DNA from: Deltaproteobacteria bacterium
GTDB taxonomy: Bacteria; CG2-30-53-67
NCBI GenBank assembly: GCA_013151235.1
Contig: JAADIO010000022.1
Location: forward strand, 68,256-112,590
DNA: 44,335 nucleotides
Direction: 5' to 3'
The notes under the pieces are model-generated. The model was not told the DNA's origin and made no database searches. It worked only from the letters and a program-made list of their open reading frames with translations. Position numbers and translations under genes: made by a program. Positions 34,879-42,534 of the stretch are shown here, piece by piece. The stretch's first letter is position 1. Each line of letters starts with the position of its first letter.

Positions 34879-36135
34879 CTATTCCCGGGTCTGGCCGTCA
34901 CCTAAGATGATATACTTGTAGATCGTCAATTCTTCCAGGCCCACCGGCCCCCGGGCATGGAGCCGGTTCGTGCTGATTCCGATTTCCGCGCCGAAACCGA
35001 ACTCGAAACCGTCGGTAAACCGGGTCGAGGCATTCACGTAGACGGCCGAAGCATCCACCTCGGCAAGGAACCTTCTCGCCCGGCGATAATCTTTCGTGAC
35101 GATCGCCTCGGAATGCTCCGACCCGTACCGGGTAATATGCTCCACCGCCTGGGTCATGGAATCGACGACACGGATCGAGAGGATCAGGTCGTTGTACTCC
35201 GTCGTCCAGTCCGCCTCCGTCGCCTCCCTGCAACCTTTGATCCGCTTTTGCGTCTCGGGACAACCCCGGATCTCGACTCCGGCAGCAGCAAGATCGCTGC
35301 CGATTTCAGGCAGGAAAGTGTCGGCCACTTTTCTGTGAACGAGGAGGGTCTCCATGGCATTGCAGACGCCGGGACGCTGGCACTTGGCATTCAGGGCAAT
35401 CCGGCGGGCCATCTCGAGATCGGCGTCGGAATCGATATAGGTGTGGCAAACCCCCTTGTCGTGCTTGATCACGGGGATGGTGGAATGCTCGCAGACGGTC
35501 CGGATCAGCCCCTCGCCTCCCCGGGGGATAATCAGATCAATGTATCGGTCCATCTTCAGCATCTGCATGACGGCCTCCCGGTCGGGGACATCGATGAACT
35601 GGACGGTCCCCTCCGGCACCCCGGCATCCACGGCCGAATCGGAGAGGATCCGGGCAATGACGGAATTGGAATGAATCGCCTCGGAGCCTCCCCGAAGGAC
35701 CACGGCATTGCCCGCCTTCAGGCAGAGCCCGGCGGCATCGGCGGTGACGTTGGGACGCGATTCATAGATGATGCCGATCACCCCGATGGGGACGCGGATC
35801 TTGCCGATCCGGAGATCGTTCGGCCGCTTCCACATCCGCAGCACCTCTCCCACCGGATCGGGGAGCGCCGCCACCTGCCGCAATCCTTCCGCCATTCCGG
35901 CGATCCGGGCATCGTTCAGCTCCAAACGGTCGAGGAGAGCCGCGGTCAGCCCCTTCTCCCGGCCAGCGGCAAGGTCTTTCGCATTCTCCTGCTTCAACAA
36001 CGCGCTCTCCGCCACCAGCCGGTCGGCCATCCGCAGGAGTGCCTTGTTCTTGATCGCCGAACCCAGACGCGCAAGCCCCCGGGAGGCATTTTTGGCCCCG
36101 GTGACCTTCTTTTCCACCTGTTCCCTGATTTCCAT
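34879..36135 (-). CDS. proA: Gamma-glutamyl phosphate reductase ProA
   Basis: This 418-residue aldehyde-dehydrogenase-family enzyme performs the second step of proline synthesis. It has the catalytic cysteine in KCQRPGVCNAMETLLVH, plus IGVIGIIYESRPNVT and VVLRGGSEAI for NADPH binding. The length is typical. AGGGGAG lies six bases before the ATG. It follows proB with 41 bases between. Confidence 0.96.
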   Translation of the reverse strand: MEIREQVEKKVTGAKNASRGLARLGSAIKNKALLRMADRLVAESALLKQENAKDLAAGREKGLTAALLDRLELNDARIAGMAEGLRQVAALPDPVGEVLRMWKRPNDLRIGKIRVPIGVIGIIYESRPNVTADAAGLCLKAGNAVVLRGGSEAIHSNSVIARILSDSAVDAGVPEGTVQFIDVPDREAVMQMLKMDRYIDLIIPRGGEGLIRTVCEHSTIPVIKHDKGVCHTYIDSDADLEMARRIALNAKCQRPGVCNAMETLLVHRKVADTFLPEIGSDLAAAGVEIRGCPETQKRIKGCREATEADWTTEYNDLILSIRVVDSMTQAVEHITRYGSEHSEAIVTKDYRRARRFLAEVDASAVYVNASTRFTDGFEFGFGAEIGISTNRLHARGPVGLEELTIYKYIILGDGQTRE

Positions 36136-36176
36136 CGTTTTCTCCCCTGTTGCAGGAGTCCCTCCGGTCGGTCCCC

Positions 36177-37328
36177 TTAACCGGCAGGAACCCGCAGAAC
36201 AACCAGATCGTTACGGTGAATCACTTCATCATAATACTTGTAGCCGAGGATCTCTTCAATCTCCCGTGTCTTGTGCCCCAGGATCTTCTTAATCTCCCGG
36301 GCATGATAGTTGACCAGCCCCCGGGCCACCTCCAGCCCCTCCGGGTCAAGACAGCTCACGGGATCGCCCACCTCAAAACGGCCCTCCACGCCGGTGATGC
36401 CCGAAGGCAGCAGACTTCGTCCCTGTTTCAACAGAGCCCGGACCGCCCCGGCATCGAGGGTGAGTTTTCCCTTGGCGCTCAAGGTATAGGCAATCCAGTG
36501 CTTCCGACTGGTCAGCCGGTCCCGGCCGGCGAGAAAGAGGGTTCCGATTTGCTCACCGGAGAGGGCCGCTTTGATCACGCCCCGCTTGTGGCCGTTGACC
36601 ACGAGGGTGGGAGTTCCAAAGGCGGCCGCCGTTTTTGCCGTCTTCACCTTGGAGCGCATTCCCCCGGATCCTGCGTCGTGGTAGCTCTCACCGGCCATCC
36701 GGAGGGTTTTCTCCGTCACCTTCGGAACCAGGGGGATCCGTTCCGCATGGTCATCCAGATGGGGATCTCCGGTATAGAGCCCGTCAATATCGGAGAGAAT
36801 GAGAAGGAGATCGGCGCCGATCAGGTTGGTCACCAGGGCGGAGAGTCGATCGTTATCACCGAATTTCATCTCTTCCACCACGACCGTATCGTTTTCATTG
36901 ATGATCGGAACCACCTGATAATGAAAGAGTGTCTCCAGGGCGTTCCGGGCGTTCAGAAAGCGTCGCCGGTGCTTCAGATCATCCGCCGTGAGAAGGATCT
37001 GCGCCACCTTCCGCCGGTGTCTTAAAAAAGCCTGCTTATAGCACCAGATCAACCGCCCCTGCCCCACGGCGGCGGCGGCCTGTTTGACGGGAATCTCGCG
37101 GGGGCGTGACTTGAGGCCGAGACGCCCCATCCCCGCCGCCACCGCCCCGGAGGAAACGATGGCAATTTCAATCTTTTTCTCCTGCAGGACCGACACCACT
37201 TCATCCACCAGTTCCACGATCCGGGCGGAATTCAGACCGCTTTCCCCCTCCGTCAGGATCGTACTGCCGATCTTGATGACGACGCGGTGAACCTTCTGCA
37301 GGATCTTTCTCCGGTCATCCATTTCCAT
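36177..37328 (-). CDS. proB: Glutamate 5-kinase ProB
   Basis: This 383-residue enzyme catalyses ATP-dependent phosphorylation of glutamate, the first step of proline synthesis. The amino-acid kinase domain (about 12-260) has VVIKIGSTIL, VSSGAVAAG, INENDTV and DIDGLYTGDP. A C-terminal PUA domain (about 285-370) has KGKLTLDAGAV. The start overlaps the obgE end by 14 bases, with GGAGGGAG just before the ATG. Confidence 0.96.
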   Translation of the reverse strand: MEMDDRRKILQKVHRVVIKIGSTILTEGESGLNSARIVELVDEVVSVLQEKKIEIAIVSSGAVAAGMGRLGLKSRPREIPVKQAAAAVGQGRLIWCYKQAFLRHRRKVAQILLTADDLKHRRRFLNARNALETLFHYQVVPIINENDTVVVEEMKFGDNDRLSALVTNLIGADLLLILSDIDGLYTGDPHLDDHAERIPLVPKVTEKTLRMAGESYHDAGSGGMRSKVKTAKTAAAFGTPTLVVNGHKRGVIKAALSGEQIGTLFLAGRDRLTSRKHWIAYTLSAKGKLTLDAGAVRALLKQGRSLLPSGITGVEGRFEVGDPVSCLDPEGLEVARGLVNYHAREIKKILGHKTREIEEILGYKYYDEVIHRNDLVVLRVPAG

Positions 37329-38406
37329 TTTCTCCCTCCGCCGCCTCTTCCCGGCGAAGCCGGGTCACCATGGACGACAATTCCCGCAGGAGCGCCTCGA
37401 TTCCTTCACCGGTCACGGAGGAGATCATCCGCAAAGGAAATCCCTGCTCGACGCAAAAGGATTTCAGGGCTGCCACGCGCATGTCTTCCTGCAGGGCATC
37501 GATCTTCGTCGCGGCGATAAGGCTCTTCTTTTGAAGCATGGAGGGGTTATACTGCTGCAATTCCTCCTGAAGCGTCAACACCGCCGCCACCGGGTCCGAC
37601 GGTCCCGCGGGCGAAACATCGATCAGATAGAGCAGAACACGGCATCGCTCGACATGGCGAAGAAAAATGTCCCCCAGACCGCAGCCGTCGTGAGCCCCAC
37701 GGATCAGCCCCGGGATATCGGCCACCACGAGAACATCGGAAGAATCGATCTCCACCGTACCGAGATGGGGCGTCAGGGTCGTAAAGGGATAGTCGGCAAT
37801 CCTGGGGCGAGCTGAAGAAATCCTGGAGAGAAAGGTCGACTTCCCCGCGTTGGGAAAGCCCACTAATCCCACATCGGCCAGCAGCTTCAGCTCCAGAATA
37901 ATCTGAAGGGTTTCCCCCTCTTCTCCGGGTTGGGAGAGGCGCGGGGTCTGGTGGGTCGAGGAGGCAAAGTGGGCATTCCCCTTTCCGCCCCGCCCGCCCC
38001 GGGCCACAATCACCGATGCACCGTCTTGTGTCAGATCGGCCAGCACCTCATCCGTTTCCTGATTCCGGATCAGGGTGCCGCAGGGAACGGAGATGACCCG
38101 GTCTTTCCCGTTCCGTCCGGTTCTCCGCTTGCCGCTCCCCGGCCGGCCGTTTTCCGCAGCATAGTTTTTCCGGTAACGATGGTCGATCAGGGTATGGATA
38201 TTCCGATCCGCCCGGACCACAACATTGCCGCCCCATCCGCCGTCTCCGCCGTCCGGCCCCCCGCGGGGGACATATTTCTCCCGGCGGAAGCTGACGCATC
38301 CCGCCCCCCCGGCACCGGAGCTGACCTTCAGGCGGGCATAATCGATGAATGCCGTCTGCTTCCTTGAAATTCGGGAACGGGAGGATGACATGGCGGATCG
38401 TTGCAT
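37315..38406 (-). CDS. obgE: Obg/CgtA ribosome-associated GTPase
   Basis: This 363-residue GTPase has the glycine-rich Obg fold (about 20-175; GGPDGGDGGWGG, GRGGKGN) followed by a GTPase domain: P-loop GFPNAGKST, DIPGL, TKID and SSVTGEG. The G4 motif is ATKID rather than NKID. It works in 50S assembly and the stringent response. Start is uncertain: AAGAAGG abuts the ATG at 38406, and the ATG at 38391 lacks a site. The conserved region begins at FIDYARLKV. Confidence 0.95.
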   Translation of the reverse strand: MQRSAMSSSRSRISRKQTAFIDYARLKVSSGAGGAGCVSFRREKYVPRGGPDGGDGGWGGNVVVRADRNIHTLIDHRYRKNYAAENGRPGSGKRRTGRNGKDRVISVPCGTLIRNQETDEVLADLTQDGASVIVARGGRGGKGNAHFASSTHQTPRLSQPGEEGETLQIILELKLLADVGLVGFPNAGKSTFLSRISSARPRIADYPFTTLTPHLGTVEIDSSDVLVVADIPGLIRGAHDGCGLGDIFLRHVERCRVLLYLIDVSPAGPSDPVAAVLTLQEELQQYNPSMLQKKSLIAATKIDALQEDMRVAALKSFCVEQGFPLRMISSVTGEGIEALLRELSSMVTRLRREEAAEGENGNG

Positions 38407-38431
38407 CCTTCTTGATTAACGACTGTGCAAT

Positions 38432-38478
38432 AAAAAAGGGGATACGGCTTCATCCCTCTCGGAAAACCCGATCCCCTT
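38432..38478 (-). terminator. Terminator or attenuator after rpmA, ahead of obgE
   Basis: Reverse strand: AAGGGGAT (38471-38478) pairs with ATCCCCTT (38436-38443), enclosing a smaller CGG/CCG hairpin, and is followed by a T-run. It separates the ribosomal genes from obgE, so only part of the transcript should continue. Confidence 0.7.
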
Positions 38479-38514
38479 ACAACCCTCAAGCCGGTCTTTT
38501 GACTGCGAGGTCAA

Positions 38515-38772
38515 TCAGCCGGCCGAATAGACACTGACTTTCTTCTTGTCTCTTCCCAACCGTTCAAAGGTCACCACCCCGTTGATCAGGGAAAAAAGGG
38601 TATCATCCTTACCTTTTCCCACATTATTGCCGGGATGAATCTTGGTGCCCCTCTGGCGAACCAGGATACTCCCGGCCGTAACGGACTGACCACCGAATCG
38701 CTTCACTCCCAACCGTTTGGAGTGGCTCTCTCTCCCGTTTCTGGAACTTCCACCCGCTTTTTTATGTGCCAT
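38515..38772 (-). CDS. rpmA: 50S ribosomal protein L27
   Basis: This 85-residue protein starts [20 protein letters not shown] and includes [19 protein letters not shown], the L27 pattern. The glycine- and lysine-rich N-terminus reaches the peptidyl-transferase centre. GGGAG stands seven bases before the ATG. It follows rplU, as in nearly all bacteria. Confidence 0.98.
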   Translation of the reverse strand: MAHKKAGGSSRNGRESHSKRLGVKRFGGQSVTAGSILVRQRGTKIHPGNNVGKGKDDTLFSLINGVVTFERLGRDKKKVSVYSAG

Positions 38773-38784
38773 TGTACACTCCCG

Positions 38785-39099
38785 TCAGGACGCAATCTGT
38801 AAGATCTTGAGGCCGGTCCGCTGCTGCCGGTGCCCCTGTTTTTTCCGGTACCCTTTACGCCGTTTCTTCTTGAATACCATGATTTTCCTGTCCCGGTCCA
38901 TGGAGATCACCTCCGCCTTGACGCGGGCGCTTTCCAGATAGGGGGTTCCGGCCTGAAGCGGCTCCTCCCCACCGATCGCCACCACCCGGTCAATCTCCAC
39001 CGTATCGCCGACTTCGGCCTTCAGACGCTCAACCTGGACGACATCCCCTTCGGAAACCTTGTACTGCTTTCCGCCTGTCTCAATAATTGCATATTTCAT
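38785..39099 (-). CDS. rplU: 50S ribosomal protein L21
   Basis: This 104-residue protein starts MKYAIIETGGKQYKVSEGD and ends with the basic KKKRRKGYRKKQGHRQQ and TGLKILQI segments of L21. The ATG at 39099 is preferred to a GTG two codons upstream because it is the normal start of the family; GAGG lies about ten bases before it. Confidence 0.98.
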   Translation of the reverse strand: MKYAIIETGGKQYKVSEGDVVQVERLKAEVGDTVEIDRVVAIGGEEPLQAGTPYLESARVKAEVISMDRDRKIMVFKKKRRKGYRKKQGHRQQRTGLKILQIAS

Positions 39100-39145
39100 A
39101 AGCACTTTCCCTCACAACGAGAACCGTTTCGATATCGAAATGGGA

Positions 39146-39175
39146 AATTTAGCAAAAAGAACGCCCCCCTGTCAA
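39146..39175 (-). promoter_or_regulatory. Promoter of the rplU operon (extended -10)
   Basis: Reverse strand: TTGACA (39170-39175), 18-base spacer ending in TGC, TAAATT (39146-39151). The TG before the -10 box helps a non-consensus hexamer. The predicted leader is about 40 bases. Confidence 0.75.
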
Positions 39176-39231
39176 GGATTTTTATGTTTTCAGGACTTTT
39201 CCGACTTTGCAGGAAGCATTTGGGCAGGGCA

Positions 39232-39291
39232 AAAGACAAAGCAGGAAACGAAAAACATTCAACCACGGGGAACTCGGGGAATCACGGAGAA
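39232..39291. repeat. 60-bp direct repeat, copy A
   Basis: Reads AAAGACAAAGCAGGAAACGA onward and matches the copy at 40286-40345 over most of its length. The two flank the hicBA locus in the same orientation. Confidence 0.75.
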
Positions 39292-39330
39292 AACAAAAGC
39301 ATAAGAAAACCAGCCTGTCCCCTTTATTTC

Positions 39331-39552
39331 TCAAAGCATTTCTTTAAACTGTTCTACCGTCATGCCTGAGTCTTTGATCAATCGTTTAAGCAGCGGTTCT
39401 TTGAGGGACTTGTGATTGGGGACGGAAAGGGTCGCCCTAAATCCTGTCCGGGTCAGGATCATGTGGCTTCCCTTTTGGCGCTTGAAGACCCAGCCGTTCT
39501 TTTCAAAAACGCGCCGAACCTTCATGCCGGATACAGAGGGGAGTTGGGTCAC
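39331..39552 (-). CDS. hicA: HicA-type mRNA interferase toxin
   Basis: This 73-residue double-stranded-RNA-binding-fold toxin has the HicA pattern: a start region SGMKVRRVFEKNGWVFKRQ, the active-site histidine in KGSHMIL, and PNHKSLKEPLLKRLIKDSG. HicA cleaves mRNA. The start is GTG overlapping the hicB stop (GTGA), so the toxin is made only after the antitoxin is translated. The order antitoxin-toxin is opposite to that of E. coli hicAB. Confidence 0.92.
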   Translation of the reverse strand: MTQLPSVSGMKVRRVFEKNGWVFKRQKGSHMILTRTGFRATLSVPNHKSLKEPLLKRLIKDSGMTVEQFKEML

Positions 39553-39758
39553 ACTGCTACCTCAAGGACCTCGGCATCGTCTCGATCCGACTGTGCCTGC
39601 TCGTTGAGGACCTCAAGACACCCTTCAATCGCCTCCTTGATATTGGTCATAGCTTCTTTTTTAGTCTCTCCCTGGGAATGACAGCCGGGAATGGCCGGGC
39701 AGGAGATGACATAACCTCCTTCATCGCATGGCTCTAAGACAACTTTATAGACGGACAT
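39549..39758 (-). CDS. hicB: HicB-type antitoxin, short form without DNA-binding domain
   Basis: This 69-residue protein has the partial RNase H fold of HicB (VYKVVLEPCDEGGYVISCP, PGCHSQGETKKEAMTNIKEAI). It stops right after, with no C-terminal ribbon-helix-helix or HTH domain, so it probably cannot bind the operator by itself. AAAAGGAG five bases before the ATG gives the start. The XRE gene directly upstream, now broken, may have supplied DNA binding. Confidence 0.9.
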   Translation of the reverse strand: MSVYKVVLEPCDEGGYVISCPAIPGCHSQGETKKEAMTNIKEAIEGCLEVLNEQAQSDRDDAEVLEVAV

Positions 39759-40100
39759 AAGATCTCCTTTTCTCACTCTTCAAAACCCCTTCCATCTGAT
39801 GCCTCTTAATTATGTAAGCATCAACCAGGGATTTGATTACCAGCTTGTCTTCTTCATCCATCTTATCCACCGCCTCAAAATTTTTCAAGAGGCTTTTGTC
39901 CCGGATCTCTGCCGACGCTGCCGGTTCCGAATCATCAAACAAAAGGTAATCCACGGAGGCATCGAAGATCCGGGCGATCTTCATGATCGCTTCAGCCCCG
40001 GGCATCACGTGGCCGTTTTCGTGTTTACCGATATGTCGTCCATGCATTCCCAGTTTCCGGCCAAGCTAATCCTTAGGCCAAACTTTCGAAAAGTTTAATG
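39745..40100 (-). pseudogene. XRE-family regulator, 5' end broken
   Basis: From the ATG at 40047 an open frame of 100 codons gives the last part of an HTH_3 domain (HIGKHENGHVMPGAEAIMKI, then FDASVDYLLFDD) and a typical XRE C-terminus (KMDEEDKLVIKSLVDAYI). The normal first half of the HTH is not in frame: upstream is KLG and then a TAG. The missing SLA of helix two lies in the next frame (RISLA), so a frameshift separates the two parts. Further upstream the sequence runs into a half copy of the inverted-repeat element. I read this as a decayed regulator of the hicBA operon; a short product from 40047 remains possible. Confidence 0.65.
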
Positions 40101-40102
40101 GA

Positions 40103-40166
40103 CCGTTCGTGGTGAGCTTGTCGAACCATGAACGGAATCCGGAAAACGACTTTTTACAACACCATC
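40103..40166. mobile_element. Inverted-repeat element, half copy (copy 2)
   Basis: From CCGTTCGTGGTGAGCTTGTC onward it is nearly identical to the right half of copy 1, ending in GACTTTTTACAAC (40148-40160). The left half and left end are missing. It sits between the XRE remnant and the likely promoter of the locus. Confidence 0.75.
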
Positions 40167-40183
40167 GAACTTGTATTGAAACA

Positions 40184-40212
40184 TTAATAATATAAAGTTG
40201 AGATATTGTCAA
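40184..40212 (-). promoter_or_regulatory. Candidate promoter of the XRE-hicBA operon
   Basis: Reverse strand: TTGACA (40207-40212), 17-base spacer, TATTAA (40184-40189), pointing through the half element into the XRE remnant. Confidence 0.55.
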
Positions 40213-40548
40213 ATTTTGGGACTGCTATCGGGGTTATGCGAAGTCCGATAAACGGAGAAAAACAGAACATGAGAAAGGCACGGTCAAAGACAAAGCAGGA
40301 AGCGAAAAACATTCAACCACGGGGGACTCAGGGTGTCACGGGGATAGACCAAGGGGCAAAGTGTCAAAGGCACACAGGCACAGAGTTTAAGATCAAAATC
40401 AACTGCAAAATCTGTCCGCGCACCATTTGGGGTCGCAAAAGTCAAAAGCAAATTGATCAGAAGACCGAATAAAGTGATTGACGGCACTCCTTCCGCCGAT
40501 TATGGTAATCATCCGGTCCGTTTCATATGGCAATAGGGAAGAACTGCC
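40213..40548. other. Gene-poor stretch with repeats before the EamA gene
   Basis: About 335 bases without a supportable gene. It contains the second copy of a 60-bp direct repeat and a CACAGAG-type worn repeat around 40360-40400. Confidence 0.5.
40286..40345. repeat. 60-bp direct repeat, copy B
   Basis: Partner of the copy at 39232-39291, with ATTCAACCACGGGG shared exactly and scattered changes elsewhere. The two copies lie 1,054 bases apart in the same orientation. Confidence 0.75.
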
Positions 40549-41403
40549 ATGGCAATTCTCTACATGCTCCTCGCTTCAGCATCCTTTACGACCATGTCGG
40601 CGCTGGTCAAAACCATTGGGCAACAGATTCCTCCTCTGGAACTGGTCTTTCTCCGCTGCTGCCTTGCCATCCCGATTCTCTATTTCATCGTCCGGCACAG
40701 AAAGCGCCCCCTCATTGTGAAGGCGAAAAAGGTCATCCTGCTGCGCTCCCTCTTCGGTACCGTGGCCATGACCGGTTTTTTCTACGCTCTGGCACATATG
40801 CCCCTGGCCGAGTGTATCTTCATCGGCCGGTCCCAACCCCTGATCCTTTCTCTCCTCGCCCCCGTCATCATCGGTGAGCGGGCGCCCCGTTCGGCCTGGT
40901 TCGCCATCCTGGCCGGGCTCATCGGGGTCGTGCTGATTATGAAACCGGCCATGGCCTGGCCCCTGGCCGCCTGGGTTGCTCTGGGTGCGGCCGCCTCCTC
41001 GGCACTGGCCCATCTTCTCGTCCGGCGGCTGAACGCAACCGACTTTCCTCTCGTCATCGTCTTTAACTTTACGATCCTGACGGCCCTCTTCACCGCCTTC
41101 GGGGTCCTTCCCTTTTTTGTTCCGCCGGCCCCGATGCAATGGATGCTCATCGCCGGGGTCGCCCTTTTCGCCAGCACGGGCCAGCTCCTCATGACCCTGG
41201 CTTACCAGAAAGACCGGGCCCCCGTCGTGGCCGCTGCGAGCTACGCATCGGTGATTCTCTCCATCGTCTACGGCTACTTCTTCTGGGGCGAGGTCCCCCA
41301 GCCTCTGGCCTGGCTCGGCGGTGGACTGATCGTGGCCGGGGGACTGTTTCTCCTCCGGGCCCGGTTCCATGTAACGGAGCCGGCCTCACCGGCGGCAACC
41401 TGA
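40549..41403 (+). CDS. EamA-family (DMT) transporter
   Basis: This 284-residue membrane protein has ten hydrophobic segments in two EamA repeats, with FLRCCLAIPIL and LAGLIGVVLIMKP in the first, and the family motif YGYFFWGEVPQPLAWLGG near the C-terminus. Members export amino acids, metabolites or drugs; the substrate cannot be told. The ribosome site GGGAAG is moderate. No obvious partner gene. Confidence 0.88.
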   Translation: MAILYMLLASASFTTMSALVKTIGQQIPPLELVFLRCCLAIPILYFIVRHRKRPLIVKAKKVILLRSLFGTVAMTGFFYALAHMPLAECIFIGRSQPLILSLLAPVIIGERAPRSAWFAILAGLIGVVLIMKPAMAWPLAAWVALGAAASSALAHLLVRRLNATDFPLVIVFNFTILTALFTAFGVLPFFVPPAPMQWMLIAGVALFASTGQLLMTLAYQKDRAPVVAAASYASVILSIVYGYFFWGEVPQPLAWLGGGLIVAGGLFLLRARFHVTEPASPAAT

Positions 41404-41445
41404 ACGTTTCCCGGTCTTTCCATTGCCCAAGAGGGATTCACGGAG

Positions 41446-41474
41446 TTGCACAGGATCCGGCTTTGGGGTAAGAT
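41446..41474 (+). promoter_or_regulatory. Promoter of the arsS-like gene
   Basis: TTGCAC (41446-41451), 17-base spacer, TAAGAT (41469-41474), about 50 bases before the start codon. Confidence 0.6.
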
Positions 41475-41522
41475 ATTTTTCAATCCGTCGATGAACCGAT
41501 TTTCAGATCACAGGAGGCGTTG

Positions 41523-42482
41523 GTGAATCATAATCTTTTTGAAGAAAAAATCGCTTCGATTACCGGGGAAGGACTCTTTTCCGACGGGATTGAGATCCTG
41601 CAGGTCAACCTGGGTCTCAAGTGCAATCAGGCCTGCAGCCATTGTCATGTTGATGCTTCTCCGCTGCGCAAGGAAGAGATGAGATGGCCGACGATGGAAC
41701 GGGTCCTCGAAACGGCCGGGACCGTGCATCCCTCCGTCATCGATCTGACCGGCGGCGCGCCGGAGCTGAACCCTTTCTTTCGAAAATTCGTGACGGCCCT
41801 TCGTGCCCGGGGGCATTTCGTCCAGGTCCGCTCCAACCTGACGGTCGCGACGGAGCCGGGAATGGAGGACCTGCCGGAATTCTTCCTGAAACACGGCGTC
41901 GGTCTCGTCGCCTCTCTTCCCTGCTACCTGGAAGAGAACGTCCGCGCCCAGCGGGGTCCCGGCGTCTATGAGAAGAGTATTGCAGTCCTTCAGCGACTCA
42001 ATCGGATCGGATACGGAATCGACGATGACAAGCCGCTGAACCTTGTCTATAACCCCGGCGGGGCCTTCCTTCCCCCGGAGCAGGGAAAACTGGAAGCCGA
42101 CTACCGGCGGGAATTGCAGCAGCGCTTCGGAATCTCTTTCACCCATCTTCTGACCATTGCTAATATGCCGATCGGCCGGCTCGGCGGAAAACTCCGGCAG
42201 GCGCATGAGGAGCAAAAATATTTCTCCCTCCTCCGGGAGTCTTTCAACCCGGGGACGCTTTCCGGCCTGATGTGCCGACACCAGATCAGTATCGCCTGGG
42301 ACGGCCGGGTCTACGATTGCGATTTCAATCTTGCTCTGGGATACCCCGTGAATCACGGCGCCCCGGACCGGATCGAGGACTTCGATAAAACCGTCCTTGA
42401 AAAAAGACGAATCGTTACCGGCAATCACTGTTTCGGCTGCACCGCCGGTTCCGGTTCCTCCTGTGCAGGAGCACTGGTCTGA
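41523..42482 (+). CDS. arsS: ArsS-type radical SAM protein (arsenosugar biosynthesis family)
   Basis: This 319-residue radical SAM enzyme has the cluster motif CNQACSHC (CxxxCxxC) within LQVNLGLKCNQACSHCHVDA and the GGAPELNP segment of the SAM core. The C-terminal domain has MCRHQISIAWDGRVYDCDFN and ends with HCFGCTAGSGSSCAG. This combination is that of the ArsS family (DUF3641 C-terminus), linked to arsenosugar synthesis; some relatives carry selenocysteine, but all cysteines here are TGC/TGT. GTG at 41523 is five bases after AGGAGG; TTG one codon earlier is too close. No ArsM is visible nearby, so the arsenic role is unproven here. Confidence 0.87.
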   Translation: MNHNLFEEKIASITGEGLFSDGIEILQVNLGLKCNQACSHCHVDASPLRKEEMRWPTMERVLETAGTVHPSVIDLTGGAPELNPFFRKFVTALRARGHFVQVRSNLTVATEPGMEDLPEFFLKHGVGLVASLPCYLEENVRAQRGPGVYEKSIAVLQRLNRIGYGIDDDKPLNLVYNPGGAFLPPEQGKLEADYRRELQQRFGISFTHLLTIANMPIGRLGGKLRQAHEEQKYFSLLRESFNPGTLSGLMCRHQISIAWDGRVYDCDFNLALGYPVNHGAPDRIEDFDKTVLEKRRIVTGNHCFGCTAGSGSSCAGALV

Positions 42483-42534
42483 AAAGAGGGCGACCCCGGA
42501 ATTTCGACACAGTACGGAAGGAAGGAGAATCCCC

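Noticed and set aside
34957-36180. Long open frame of 407 codons on the strand opposite proA
   Set aside because: It mirrors the codon pattern of proA, has no ribosome site and no recognisable motif. Similar long mirror frames lie opposite gpmI, lpxC, maeB and the phosphofructokinase gene.
41523-42482. Selenocysteine in the ArsS-like protein
   Set aside because: Some family members carry it, but every relevant codon here is TGC or TGT and there is no in-frame TGA.
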